From the NCBI GenBank assembly GCA_946807835.1, contig OX327702.1, positions 10,168,001 to 10,232,000 of the forward strand: a stretch of DNA of 64,000 bases. The letters run 5' to 3'. This document shows, piece by piece, positions 12,262 to 24,417 of this stretch (position 1 is its first letter; every line of letters starts with the position of its first letter). Position numbers and translations under genes: made by a program. The notes below the pieces were generated by a model that did not search any database, was not told the DNA's origin, and saw only the letters and a program-made list of their open reading frames with translations. This DNA is from Ailanthus altissimus. Lineage: Eukaryota > Streptophyta > Magnoliopsida > Sapindales > Simaroubaceae.

Positions 12262-15075
12262 TATTGAAGTTAGTGCTTATGTGCCATTTTAATATTATAT
12301 GAATATTAATTGTTAATATTTATACAATATACATTTTAAATATAATCGTTAATATTATAATAAATAGTATCATGTTTGTTATGTTGTAAACATTGTATGA
12401 TCTGAAGGAGTTCAGATCTGCCTTAAGAAAGTTTAGACTAGAACTAAAAATTAACAACGTTAAGAGTTGTAAATGCTATGAGTTAACACTGCTAAGAGTT
12501 AACATGTTATAATAATTAGTAAAATCTAAGAAATTAGAATTTTGTCTGTAACGGAATAAAGATCGATGGCATATTAGTATTGACATAGTTGCAAAGAGTT
12601 GCAATAGGTGCTAGAAAATATCATTATATAAGTATGTTCTCAAATGCTATGTTTCTGATCTATTTTCATCAGTGTAGGTTTATCGATAAATCTCTTTTAT
12701 ATAGATCAGTGTATGCTATATTTGTATGGTACGATGGTTGTTCTAAACTGACCATGAGTTTACCGGAAGCTCATATAAGCATACAGATATTCAGTAAGGA
12801 CTGAGTACTGAACAGACTCACAATGACCCAAATAGACATCCTATGAAGCCATTAATGATGAATGCTCTCGAGTTGAGTAGTATTCGTGATCCTTTGACCT
12901 GAGCGTCATGGTAGACTTATGAATGATCCACCATGCTTTGGTTCCACATATGTTAGAGAAATTTCATGGTCTGACCACTGTATCGATGGGTATGGTCCGA
13001 TGCTCATGGACTCCGGTGTCCGTATATGTGGGATTTGTCAGCTCAAATAAGTGAGTTGTATATCTCGATGCTCCAAGATTGTATTTCAGAAAGTCTTGTG
13101 GCCACAAGCATAAACCTAAAAAAAGAGTTTTTTGTAGGATTGAACAATATCGCAAAGGTGTTTGTATATATTATTTATTGAGATACAAATATGGAGATGA
13201 GTTCACAAATGAGCACGTGGAGATTTGACGGTGGTGATCTATGTCTCCACTCATCCAGGATATAGGTAACGGAAGAATTATACGAATATGTTATAATCTC
13301 AGTTTATATAGTTTAACACATTGATTTGTAATATTCGTGACGTGTGCGTGAAAAATCGATCACGGATTCGTGGAAGAGATTTATTTGACAAATTGAGCGT
13401 AGACCTAGAGAGTCCCACAACATGAAGTATACACGTCTTACAATCTAGTAAATTTTAGCAAATTGAGATATTTGTTTTAAGTTCCCTCAGGATGTAACGT
13501 GTCAAGATTTAAAAGTTAAGTTCATTAATTGGTTAACAATAGTTTTTAACTAATAGGATGATAACACATAGCACATTATAAGCCATTTACTATTTGACTT
13601 TGTAATTATCAAAATGACCTAACTTGTGAGATAAGTAAAATCATTTATTAATTCAAAAATATTTTAAATAAATAAACATATTAATAATTGTTATTAATAT
13701 TATATTATTTAAAGTCAAACAATTGATTTAATTGTTAAATCACAAATCACATATTTTTATTTTTATTATTATTAATGTGATTAAAATAAAATATAAAACA
13801 TGTATGAGTGACAAGTAATGGGTTAACAAAGATGATAGGTCATTTGCGTTGAATTTTTTAGAATAAAATGAAAGAGTTTCATTTCATTTTCAATTCAATA
13901 TTCGGCTATGTCGTAAAGGAATTAAAAAATTATTTTATCATGTGTTAAACAAGACAATATGGTCATGGCATAAATGGCAATACTTGATAGGGCCCTTAGT
14001 TGACTCATTAATGGAGGGAATTTATTGTAAAAAAAATATGAATTGATGTAAAACTACTTCAATTTTAAAAAATTCTTTATAATAACAAAAAGGTGTTTTT
14101 GTTTATTTCGAAACTCAACAAATGTTTGATAAAAGAAATGAGAATGAATAAAGAATGAAAATGTTTCATTCTTTTCCTAATCTTCTCTTCGGCCATTGCT
14201 TTCGTTACATAAAGACAAAATTTGATCTCAATTATATATGTTAAAAGACTATAATTGGCAGACAAGTGAATATGGACTAAGTCATACACTCCCTAAATGG
14301 TGGGACCATTGTTTTGCCAATGAAGAAATGAGAAACATGTATAAGATGAAAAGTGCTTTCATTTTGTGAAGACTAAATTTGACCAATGAATGAAGGGGTG
14401 GATAGAGGCTTTTTGCTTTATTTTTCAAATGGTTGAGAAACTACTTCTTCATGGTTGTTTCGACCATTAGTGGGGAAAGTAAGAGCAAAATTATTTTGTT
14501 TGTTTTGTTTCAATAAAAACATTATTCATCTTCTTCTCATTAAGTTAATTGACCAATTTTAGAGCAACGGAAAAGTTATTTTGTTTATTTTAAGTGTTGA
14601 ATAAATAAAAATAATTTATTTACTTTGAAACAAATTAAAGTAGTTAAAGCGTTTAACTACAATTAATTAAAGAGTTTAACTAACAATCCTTAGCTTAAAG
14701 AATTTAAGTAATAGTAAATGGTTAATCAAAGTGATTAAGAGTTAATCACTTTCGGTGTTTAAGAGTTAAACATCATTACTGAATATTGGAGCTGTTATTC
14801 TAGTGATCCAAGCCCGCTCCAGTTAGATCCTAGAATTATCAATGAGTACGCTTCATGGTGGACTCCGATTCGATAATTTTCAAAAGCTTGACAAGTGATT
14901 CTCAATCCTTATTTTTCATTAGAGTAATGAAACTTAATTATATAAATATGTTTGTTACACTAGGAAATAGAGATTTGTGGCTCTGCTATGTTAATTTATG
15001 TATTAGATGCATAAATGTTAGTGTAATGAACACACACCATATGCACGCGCCCTAGAAAAGTAGTACATTTTCACA
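12262..15075 (+). mobile_element. Family-A copia LTR, copy A1 (solo, + strand)
   Basis: A ~2.8-kb LTR that aligns along its length with the copies at 44908-53438 (+, interrupted) and 32251-34449 (-). Start TATTGAAGTTAGTGC (TG mutated to TA) matches TGTTAGAGTTAATGC of copy A3; the end TTTCACA matches the end of A4. Diagnostic shared blocks: GATCTGAAGGAGTTCAGATC near 12400, GCTCATGGACTCCGG near 13003, AGTACGCTTCATGGTGGACT near 14845. No primer-binding site follows and no pol ends just before it, so it is best read as a solo LTR. No target duplication was found; the right side is immediately occupied by another LTR. Confidence 0.8.
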
Positions 15076-15628
15076 TGAAATATTAAGATCTTACTTCTTT
15101 TATTGAATCAATAAGAATTACAAAGAACTCTTACAAAAGAACTCGTAAAGAACTCTTTCTCCCTCTAGAAAGGATTACAATTGCTCTCAATTACTTTATT
15201 TAGTAATGCATATTCAATCCAAAAAAAGGCCTTTTATATAGCCTGCATACGTTCTAAGTTAACTTTAATACGAGTTGAAATTTCTAAGTTAACTCTAATA
15301 CGAGTTGGAATTATATAGGATATTTTAACCAACTTATGAGTATTCTAAAATTTAGAACATGTCGCATTAACGTTGGATCGTTAACTTCCGAATACTAAGG
15401 CATTGTCTTCTAGACCTTGGGGCATCCAACTCTTTGGAATTATCGTTTGCTTGCAACATTACAGCGTTCTCTCGAAAACTCACCATGCTACTTACTAGAA
15501 TCGTCATTATTGCATTCCCTTTTGGATGTAACTTTACACTTCGAGTCTTCGCACTTTCATTTACATCCCTTTATCATTGGCTTGATTCCAACTCAACTTT
15601 TAACATGATATTTATTTACTTTCTCACA
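15076..15628 (-). mobile_element. 3' LTR of minus-strand copia element C
   Basis: It runs TGAAATATTAAG to TTTCTCACA on the plus strand, 553 bp with TG...CA ends. On the minus strand it directly follows a purine tract (AATGAGGGGATT, near 15629-15643) and then RNase H coding sequence, so it is a 3' LTR. A TATA-like motif (reverse complement of 'GGCCTTTTATATAGCC', about 15229) lies inside. Its outer end touches the end of LTR A1 with no intervening base. Confidence 0.7.
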
Positions 15629-18110
15629 AATCCCCTCATTGATTTAAAATCATCTATAAAACTTTCAAGATCTTTCATTTCTACACCATCTTTCTTTATC
15701 ATATAAACGTGACTCCGTTAAGTCCTTGCATACGATGGACTTAATTGAAGGCAGTGGCTTATTAACATATTTACAAGATTTTTAGATAACATTATTTTAG
15801 TTAGGTTAACTTCACCACTTTGTACATTCTCTCTAATGAAATGAAGCCTTACATCAATATGTTTTGACTTTTCATAAAACATTTGATGCTTGCTTTGATG
15901 TATAGCACTTTGGCTATTAAAATATACACCGGTGTTAATGTCTTCAATAGCCATCATCTTTGTGTAGATTTTTTTTAACCACATGACCTCCCTAATAGCT
16001 TCACCCACAGTTATATACTTCATCTCTATAGTAGATAGTGCCACTACGTGTTGTACAACTAATCTCCAATACACACTATCCTCAAACACTGTACATACAT
16101 ACCCATTTAACGACTTTTTCTTATCGAGGTTATCTTCATAGTCTGAGTTTACATATCATCTTACCATTTCATTATCTCTTTTGGCCATTTTATACATCAA
16201 ACCTTATATGACGTTCCTTTTAAATGCCTCATTATCTATTTCACTGCAAGCAAATGATCTTTTCTAGGATTTGTCATGTACCTAATCACAACACTCACCT
16301 CTTGAACTTGGTCCGATCTTGTGCAAATATAGCATACATGATGCTCTCAACAACACTAGCATGTGGTAGTTTACTCATCTACAGTTTATCATTTTTAGTT
16401 TTTGGTGATTATGTTGTTGATAGTTAAAATGCACGACCAAAGTAGTAGAGACAACTTTTGCATTAGACATACAAAATCTATCGAGTATCTTAAGTATATA
16501 TCTCTATTGGGATAAGAAAATAACATCTAATTTTTTCCTCAAGATATCCATACCTAAGGTTCTTTTAACTGCTCATAAATCTTTCATCTCAAACTCAGCA
16601 CTCAACTGTTTTTCAATTTCTATATTTCTTCTATATTTTTACATGCCATTAACATATGATCTATATATAGAAGCAAATACAAACTTAACCCACTACTTAG
16701 GATCTTAATGTATACATACTCATCATCCTTGCTCATATTGAACCCATAAGTTACCATGAAGTCATCAAATCTCTTAGGCAACTTATACCATTACCTAAGA
16801 GATTGCTTCAATCTATACAATGACTTTCTTAATAAACAAGCGTGATTCTTCATACTGGGTTCTTCAAATCCTTGTGGCTATAACATGTAAATTTTCTCTT
16901 CTAGTTCTTCATATAGAAAAAATGTCTTAACATCTAATGGATCTAGATGCAAGTTAAGGTTCACCCATATGACTAACAAAATCCTAATGAATGTATACTT
17001 GATTATTTATGAGAATATTTTACGAAATCAATACCCTTACGCTGAGTGAAATCTTGTGCCACTAGCCTAGCTTTAAGCCTTGTATGCTCTACCCCCTAGG
17101 TATCCCTTCCTTAACCTTATATACCCACTTACACGCAACTAGTTTCTTACTGTAAGGTTTTTTCACCAATTTCTAAGTGTTATTCTTAAGAAGAAAACTA
17201 ATCTCTTCCTTCATAGCAAGCTGTCAATTTTTACTATTCTACCTCTATATATATCTTAGGCTTATTAAACTTAATAGCGAATGTAAAATTAAAAGCATAA
17301 GCAATTAAGTCTGTTTGTGCATACCTTATTGGTGGCTTCATCATTCCCTTTAGCCTATCTTTGGCTAGTTGATACTCTTCGAGTTTTATCTCAAGAGTCC
17401 TAGTTTGTCTTTGGGTGGACTTGGGAGAACTAAGCGGTGTCTTTTATTCATCTCTAAAGGTGGACTTACTAAAGTATTGATCTTGGGGCATCTTAAATCT
17501 ACTTTTAAGTTCCACTTTAACCTCAACTATTATGTTGAAACTCTCTTTGTCACAGACTCTTTCTTCACTTCTTCTTGATTGACTTTCATCATTGTCATCT
17601 CATAAAATGTCACATCTCTATTTATGATACTTCTAAGTGGTTTTCACTTATTGCACCACACCTTATATCCTTTTACATATTCGAGATACCCTATAAATAT
17701 ACCTTTCAAGGCTTTAGGTTCCAAATTCCCTTGTTTTACATGCATAAAAGCTGGGCAACCAAAGATCCTAAGATGATCATACTTAAGAGAACTACTAGAC
17801 CACTTCTCTTCGAGATTTTTAAAGTTTTTCATTAAGGAAGAACTTCTATTGATTAAGTAGGTTGTTATCATTATAGAGCCTTACCCTTTAAAATGCCCAA
17901 ACAATTTTGCATTGGTCAATATGCATTTAACTCTCTCAATTAAGGTTATATTCATTCTCTTTACTAGATCATTCTACTGCAATGTTAATATTATAATTTT
18001 GTGCCTTGTGAATCCATACTTGGCATAAATTTCATCATACTCCTTGTTGCAATATTCGAGACTATTTTTTTCCCTCACAGAAATAGGATAAGTAATGTCA
18101 ACTGCCTGAA
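15629..18110 (-). pseudogene. Copia C pol remnant (IN-RT-RNase H)
   Basis: Read on the minus strand, the order is integrase, reverse transcriptase, RNase H, as in Ty1/copia. Integrase C-terminal half is at 18000-17644, with YLINRSSS, HLRIFGCPAFMHV and KGIFIGYLEYVKGYKVW. RT is scattered over about 17100-16150 with stops and frameshifts. RNase H is at 16089-15718, with ALSTIEMKYITVGEAIREVMWLKK and YEKSKHIDVRLHFIRE. The protease, gag and 5' LTR are missing: similarity stops near 18110 where Ty3/gypsy-like sequence begins. It is dead, and Tnt1/Tork-like by motif style (inference). Confidence 0.8.
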
Positions 18111-18129
18111 GCAATGGTGCTTATTTAGT

Positions 18130-19030
18130 TTGCAAGTTTTATGCTAATACACTGAAGCACCACCATTTGAAAGTAAGGGGTTCGGGGTAATGAAATGGCT
18201 TTCAACAATAAGAGCATCAATTGTTATTATGAGCTGCTCCTAATCAATAATGATGATTATCATTTGATGCTCTCAGATCTAGATTATAACACCAGTACTC
18301 AACGGCTCTACATACTTAGAACCTAATAAAAGTACTTCGAACAGCACTAAGCATCTTTCCCATTAAAGGCAATGGATAGAGATGAGAAAGTTTGGCACTA
18401 CTTCATTAGTGCCAAACTCATGCTGGTTACACACTTTACCAATGTGACCAAGGATAGAGCTATACTCCTCTTTGTCATAATGACCCGCCACAGCATAGAT
18501 GTAGGGAAGATGATATCATAAACAATCATCTACAACTTTTGGCATGACAATGCGAGCCTCTTTAGCCCATCACTTTTTATAGCTTGTTGCATATAGGTAA
18601 GAGTTCAGTAAGATCCAATGGAAGAGTTATTACACCCTTCTTTAGCATTCGACTTTAGCATGATGTACCAAGTCAAAAGACTAGACAACAGCATTCTTGG
18701 ACAATTAGTAGCTACTTTTGAGCATAAAACCTCTACTCTAAGACAAACCTCAACCCAATACCCAAATCACTATCTCTTTTAGAGTCCAGACAACTACAAA
18801 GGGATAGTACAATAGGCAGAGTATTAAGCACAATGGATGTAGATGATAGCATCACACATTAGGATTGATATGAGCCAGCATCTGCCACCCTGAACTTACA
18901 ACTCCAGCACTAGTAGAGGATGATACTGATAATAAGGATGCTGGCAATGATGATGACGTACCAACAAACATAAAGGATGATTGAGGGCTTCAAATCTTAA
19001 GAGGAAAGTGTTGTGTTATTAGTCTTTTAA
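18130..19030 (+). pseudogene. Extra-ORF fragment of a Tat/Athila-like element
   Basis: A plus-strand frame broken by stops contains KVWHYFISAKLMLVTHFTN, then VTKDRAILLFVIMTRHSIDV, GKMIS and a PSL-F-ACC block. This resembles the 'putative plant transposon protein' domain (PF20167-like) found as an extra ORF in Ty3/gypsy Tat/Athila elements. It lies antisense and downstream of the gag-pol remnant at 19320-22710. The C-terminal part ends in an acidic Asp/Asn-rich tail near 18970. Assignment is from memory of the family, not from a search. Confidence 0.55.
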
Positions 19031-19319
19031 TTTCTTTCTTCACTCGCCATATGGACATGCCTATCTTTAAGTTTGAGAATGGAAAACACTTCCCTATTAG
19101 ACATTTTAAGCTTTCTAATTTTATTTTTCTATTCTTTTTGTTTTTGTTATTTATAATTATGTTAGCTTTGTTTACATTTTTCTTATTAAGTCAAGCCCTG
19201 GGTTGGTAGATTGATAACATGTAAATGATAAGAAATAGAAGTATGATTACCATTAATACAGCCTTTATGGAATTATATATGTTTTTATTTTTTATTTTTT
19301 ATTTTTACATGATATGTTA

Positions 19320-22300
19320 GGACAAATTATATCTCATTTTGCATTGCTTGAATTTTTTAGCACTAATTAGAATTATATAGTTATTTGCCTATTTATAAGA
19401 CTTTATGCATAACACTTGTGTGAACCTTGTTCTTCTTTTAGTCCAAGACTACTCCTACCACAACGTCGCTAGTATCACACATCAATATAAATGGTAGATC
19501 ACTATCTTGCGCTACGTTAATTGAGGCTGAAAAAAGCTTTTTCTTTAGTATTTGAAAGCCTCAATACATGCTTTGAAATACACATTTTCTCCAATATGAT
19601 GTACAGAGATATAGAGATCTTAGAAAAATCCTTTATGAATACTCTATAAAAGCTCGCAAGTCTAAGAAAATGTTAAACTCTTTTAACATTTGTAGGGGAT
19701 GAAAGCATTTCAATTATCTTCTATTTTTGCACGATCAACCTTAAATCCTTTTTAAGAAATCAGATAGCCAAAAAAAATCTTCTCCTTAACTAAAAAGTGG
19801 AACTTCTCCTAAGTCAGCGCCAAGTTAGTCTCCTCACATCGCTTCAACATGAATGTTAAATTTTCTAGGAACATATCAAAGAAACCCCCAAAAATTGAAA
19901 AATCTGCAGATGTATTGCATAGTCCAAATGTAATCCTTTGAAAAGAAAATATTTAATAAGAACATATGAATGCAGTCTTATATTGATCTTTTGGGGCTAT
20001 AGAATTCTAATTATAACCTCAAATATCTATCTAGAAAACAGTAATATTAATGGTCAACAAGTTTACCAGTATTTGATCAATGAATGAAATTATAAAGTGG
20101 TCCTTACGTGTGGCTTTGTTCAACTTCCAATAGCCCATGCATGCTCGCCATTCGATTATTGTTCTTGTAAGAATCATCTCATTATTCTCGTTGGCTATAA
20201 CTATGATACCTTCATTCTTTGGTACACATTGTACCAGACTCACCCATAAACTATTCAAATTTGGATAAATGATTCTTGCGTTAAGCCATTTGATAATCTC
20301 TTTCTTCACCACTTCTTTTATGATAGGATTCCATTTACGTTGCTGTCTCAATGAGGTTTTATGGCCATCTTCTAACAGGATCTTCTGCATGCAGAATGAG
20401 AGACTGATACTTTTGATATCGACTATTATCCACCTTAATGGTCTTTTGTACTTCCTTAGTACTCTAAGCAATTTCTTTTCTTGTATATCATCAAGGACAA
20501 CAGAGATTATTATAAGGAAAGTAAAAGAATCTCCTAGGATGCATACCTTAAATAGCTTGGCAAATGCTTGAGTTCCAATGATAGTGATTCTTCGATTGAA
20601 GGCTTAGTGCAAGCCTCTATATTTTCTGGCTTTTCTAATGGCTCAAAACTTGCTTTAGCTTTGTCAAATCCTGGGGATGCATTCAATTCCTTTTGGTACT
20701 CTTGTTCTTTATGATTCTCTACCTCAGTTGCATTAATCATAACACCTTATAGTGAGTCTTGAAAAGAATTTTTGGCAAACACTTTCTAAACTTCACTATC
20801 AATTATATTAATGTTGAAACATTCTTGTGCTTCATTTAAAAACTTCATGGCTTTAAATACATTAAGGTTTACCTCTTTATCTTCCACTCTTATTATGAGT
20901 TCTCTTATCTATACATCAATTAACGTCCTTCCTGGGGCTAAGAAAGGTCTGCCTAGGATAATAAAAATCTCATGGTCTTCTTCCATGTCTAGCACAATGA
21001 AATCTGTAAGAAATATATACTTATCAAATTTTACTATTATATCCACAATCATACCCCTTGGATAAGTGAATTATCGATTTGCTAACTATAAGGTGACATT
21101 TGTTGCCTTTGCCTTCCCTAAACCTAGCTTCTAATAAATTGACAGTGGCATTAGATTTATGCTTACCTTTGGTCACAAAGAGCTTTACCAAAATATTAGT
21201 TTTAGATTGCACATGGAATGGTAAAGCTCTTTGGATGTTTAAGCTTTTGGGGCAAGTTTTCAAAAAATATTATCTTGCATTCTTCTGTCAATGCCACTAT
21301 TTCAAAGTCTTCAAGTTTTCTCTTCTTTGACAAAAATATCCTTCATAAACTTCAGTTAAGCATATACTCTAGTGCATCAGCAAAGAGTATGTTAATATAT
21401 AGTTTTTTGAACACTTCCAAAAATATGGAAAACTACTTATCAAGCTTCTGTTTTTGAAGGTGTTAGGGAAATGGTAGTGGAGGATTGTGTGAGTTTAAGC
21501 TGTCTTTCTACATTATCGGTTGCACGTTTTGTCATATATTGGTTGGTTGTTATTTTGAACAGAGTGCTTTTGTGGTTGAGATTTTTCTACAGCATTTTGT
21601 AGTTGTTTTTTGCTGCTTAAAGTTACTACCTTGAAATGCTCTTCATTGGCTTTTGGATTCACCTCTATATTGTTGGGCAAAGAGCCTTGTGGGTGACTAT
21701 TTATTAATGTGGCCAGCTGACCAACTTGAGTTTCCAAAGTTCTTAAAGAAGCTGCTTAGCTTTACAAGATGTTGGCTTGACTTTGAATTAGTAAGTCAAT
21801 CTGCTTCATATATTACATGAACATCTCTTTTAAGGCTAATTTCCTCTTATGTTGCTATTGCGGCTCTTCTGTAAATGTAAAAGGATTTATTGGTTTTGAA
21901 GGTTGTCCTTGGTAATTACTCTAAGAGAAATTCAGATGATTCCTTCAGCCCATATTATAGAAATTAGAGTCGGGATTGTGTTACTACCTGTTAAAATTCC
22001 CAACGTAATATGTAATCTCCATCATTGACTATTAGAGTAGTTGTCACCATAAAATTCACAAATGACATGTTGACCTTTTATTTTATTTATCTAATGGCAT
22101 CAGATTTCTTCACTAATAAGTTGACTTATGCAACCAATGAAGTGAGTGCTTTTACATCATGAACGATTGTAATTTTTCTTGGAGCAACTCTTCTTAGTGG
22201 CCATTGTAACTATTTGATGCCATCTCCTTAAGCAATTCATATGCTTCTTCAGTTGATTTATTCATTAAAGCTCTTCATACTGCATCATCTGCTATAGTTC

Positions 22301-22710
22301 GTAGTTGCTTTACTAACCTATTGTAAAATCTCTAAACTAATAGCTACTTTGGGACCCCATGATGTGGACACTTCTTTAGCTTGTCCTTGAACCACTCCTA
22401 CGTTTTATATAAAGATAGCACATCGTACTGCACAAATGATGTTATGTCATTCCGCATTTTTATTGTTTTTACCACTAGTAGAAAGAATTTAGTCAAGAAT
22501 TTCTATGCCAAATCATCTCATGTCATTATTGAACTAGATGGCAATAACATCAACCAACTTTTTGCCTTATCCATAAGTGAAAAAAAAAAACAATTGCAGT
22601 CTTATGTCATCATTAGAAACTTCATTATACTTAAAAGTATCACAAATCTCAAAGAATTTTTGGATATGCTTATTAGGGTCATCGTGTCGTAGAACATTGA
22701 ATTACATAGT
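19320..22710 (-). pseudogene. Ty3/gypsy Tat/Athila-like gag-PR-RT remnant
   Basis: On the minus strand: gag at about 22710-21500 (MQFNVLRHDDPN, KAKSWL, KMRNDITSFVQYD, CPHHGVP, EEAYELLKEMASN; then METQVGQLATLINSHPQGSL at 21737); protease region about 21080-20920 (DFIVLDMEEDHEI, ILGRPFLA); RT start at 20471-20031 (ILLEDGHKTSLRQQ, VQCVPKNEG, WRACMGYWKLNKATRKDHF); and a decayed RNase H start near 19500-19340. In the RT the usual DYRKLN is GYWKLN. Integrase and LTRs are absent. Many stops make it inactive. The long RT tract at 20031-20471 is the best-preserved open part. Confidence 0.85.
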
Positions 22711-22714
22711 GGAT

Positions 22715-22856
22715 GCAATGAATGCCACTCACCTGGGGATCAAAACCAGCCAGCATCAACCACCTCCTGTTTACCCTGCACTACCGATTGTAGATTATGC
22801 TAACAACGAGGAGTATGAGAATGATGCTACAAATAAAATTTATGACGAGTGAGGAT
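22715..22856 (+). pseudogene. C-terminal fragment of a Tat/Athila extra ORF
   Basis: The plus-strand frame ends QHQPPPVYPALPIVDYANNE followed by an acidic tail and stop. The Pro-rich then Asp/Asn/Glu-rich end matches the style of the tail of the 18130-19030 fragment, and the following T-rich DNA (22900-23070) resembles 19030-19200. It begins where the minus-strand gag stops, so two opposed fragments are joined here. Confidence 0.45.
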
Positions 22857-23279
22857 ATAGTTTATCATTCAGGGAAGTGTTTGATTTTTGCAATTTTACC
22901 GCTTGCTATAGGGACCATGTTATATTTTTAGTTGAGGGGTGGGAAAATACTTCCTTATTCTCAAAATGACTTCATTTATTTATCTATTTTTTATTTTCAT
23001 TTATGTGTTTTCTTTTTATGAGTGTTTATTTCATATCTTTCTTATTTAGTCTTAGGCTGGAAGATGATTATTGCCCTTATGAGTCATTGATAAGAAATAA
23101 AAAAAAACTGATTATAAAAGCTAAAATTCCTAAGAATTTAATATTACAACTATTCAAGTGTCTTAATCTGATATAAAAGTTTTACATTATATGTGATTAT
23201 TTGAAATCATTGGGCATATAGTTAGTACACAACAAGTATAAAAAAGAAAAAGATCTCAAAAATATCCAGAACTTGTTTG
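22857..23279. other. T-rich transposon tail, no gene
   Basis: T-rich non-coding sequence resembling 19030-19250 (GGGAAAATACTTCC, then a TTAGTCTTAGGCTGG phrase and a TTGATAAGAAATA word). It probably belongs to the same Ty3/gypsy fragment. The last 5 bp, GTTTG (23275-23279), form the left target duplication of copia A. Confidence 0.45.
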
Positions 23280-24417
23280 TGTTGGGGTTCTTTTGTAATA
23301 AGGTGTATGTATGTGCTACTGTGTTCATTGTAAATACATATTTCATACATATTATGACGCAGCGAAATATAAAAATACACAATAAACATATATAAATATA
23401 TATTAATCAAATTAATATATAAGAATGAGTTTAAGAATTCATCAAACGTGTAACTTTCACACGTGTAATTGAAAGTTTTTCTAAAGACCAATTTGTTGAA
23501 AATTCTAGTCACCAACTCGGTGGATTTGGTAAACTAAAATAGTAGCTCAGCTTATGGAGCACTGACTTTAACACTTAAACTCTAAAAATTTATTTTTTTC
23601 CTTGATCAACTTTTTAATCAATAAAACAAATCCATGTGTTATTACAATTGGTAGCTAACAGAGACAATCAATATAATCTATATCAACTCTTAAAATTAAT
23701 TTATATATGGATAAAAATTCCTTTAAAATTGCTCTTGTTATCGCCAACCACCATTTTTCCCTTCTGTTTCAACATGTAAAAGTAACTCCAAATCACTTTC
23801 TAAATGGTCACACGCATTTTTCATATTTCAATTACATAAATATCATATATACATGCAATGCATTAAATGTAAAACATAATAATCATATAATATATATATA
23901 TATATATACTTGGCCACCAAGTAAATGTATATTACTATTATATTAATAATATTATTATATATAAGTGGGACCAAGTATATATACTAATATTATATCTATT
24001 AATATAAAATATTTATTATATTATATTATATAATAATAAATATCTTTGATTATTTAATTATTAAATAATCAATGTATGAAATTACTATTTTACTCCTCTT
24101 TAATGGTTACTAAGTATACTCTCAAGTGGGTTTCATTATACCCCATACTTGGGTAAACTCAATCGAGAGTCAATAATGCGTCACGTATCATGATATAATT
24201 AGTAAACAATAATTGTTAACTAATTTTTGTATTTAACACTTAACACGGATATGTGCACATTCTCGTAGTAATGCCGGATATTACCGTCCTAGTGCACAAC
24301 AAGTACATTCTATATCACGGGACTCCCTAAGTCCATGCCCGATTCGTCAAATAGATCTATTCCATGATTCTGTGAACATTGCCCCACGCACACGTCATGG
24401 AAATACAAATCAGCGCA
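23280..24417 (-). repeat. Family-A LTR copy A2 (3' LTR, truncated)
   Basis: Plus-strand order: TGTTGGGGTTCTTTTGTAAT at the outer end, then the same blocks as A3 (ACACGTGTAATTGAAAG, ATAATTAGTAAACAATAATTG, CATGCCCGATTCGTCAAATA). Similarity to A3 stops at about 24417; the remaining ~1 kb of LTR and the polypurine tract are gone. It contains the microsatellite at 23890-23908. Confidence 0.8.
23890..23908. repeat. (TA)n microsatellite
   Basis: About nine uninterrupted TA units inside LTR A2. Copy A3 has a shorter run at the same place (about 32850), so it expanded after the copies separated. Confidence 0.9.

Noticed and set aside
20269..20571. 100-codon plus-strand ORF
   Set aside because: It is antisense to the well-matched Ty3/gypsy RT tract at 20031-20471.
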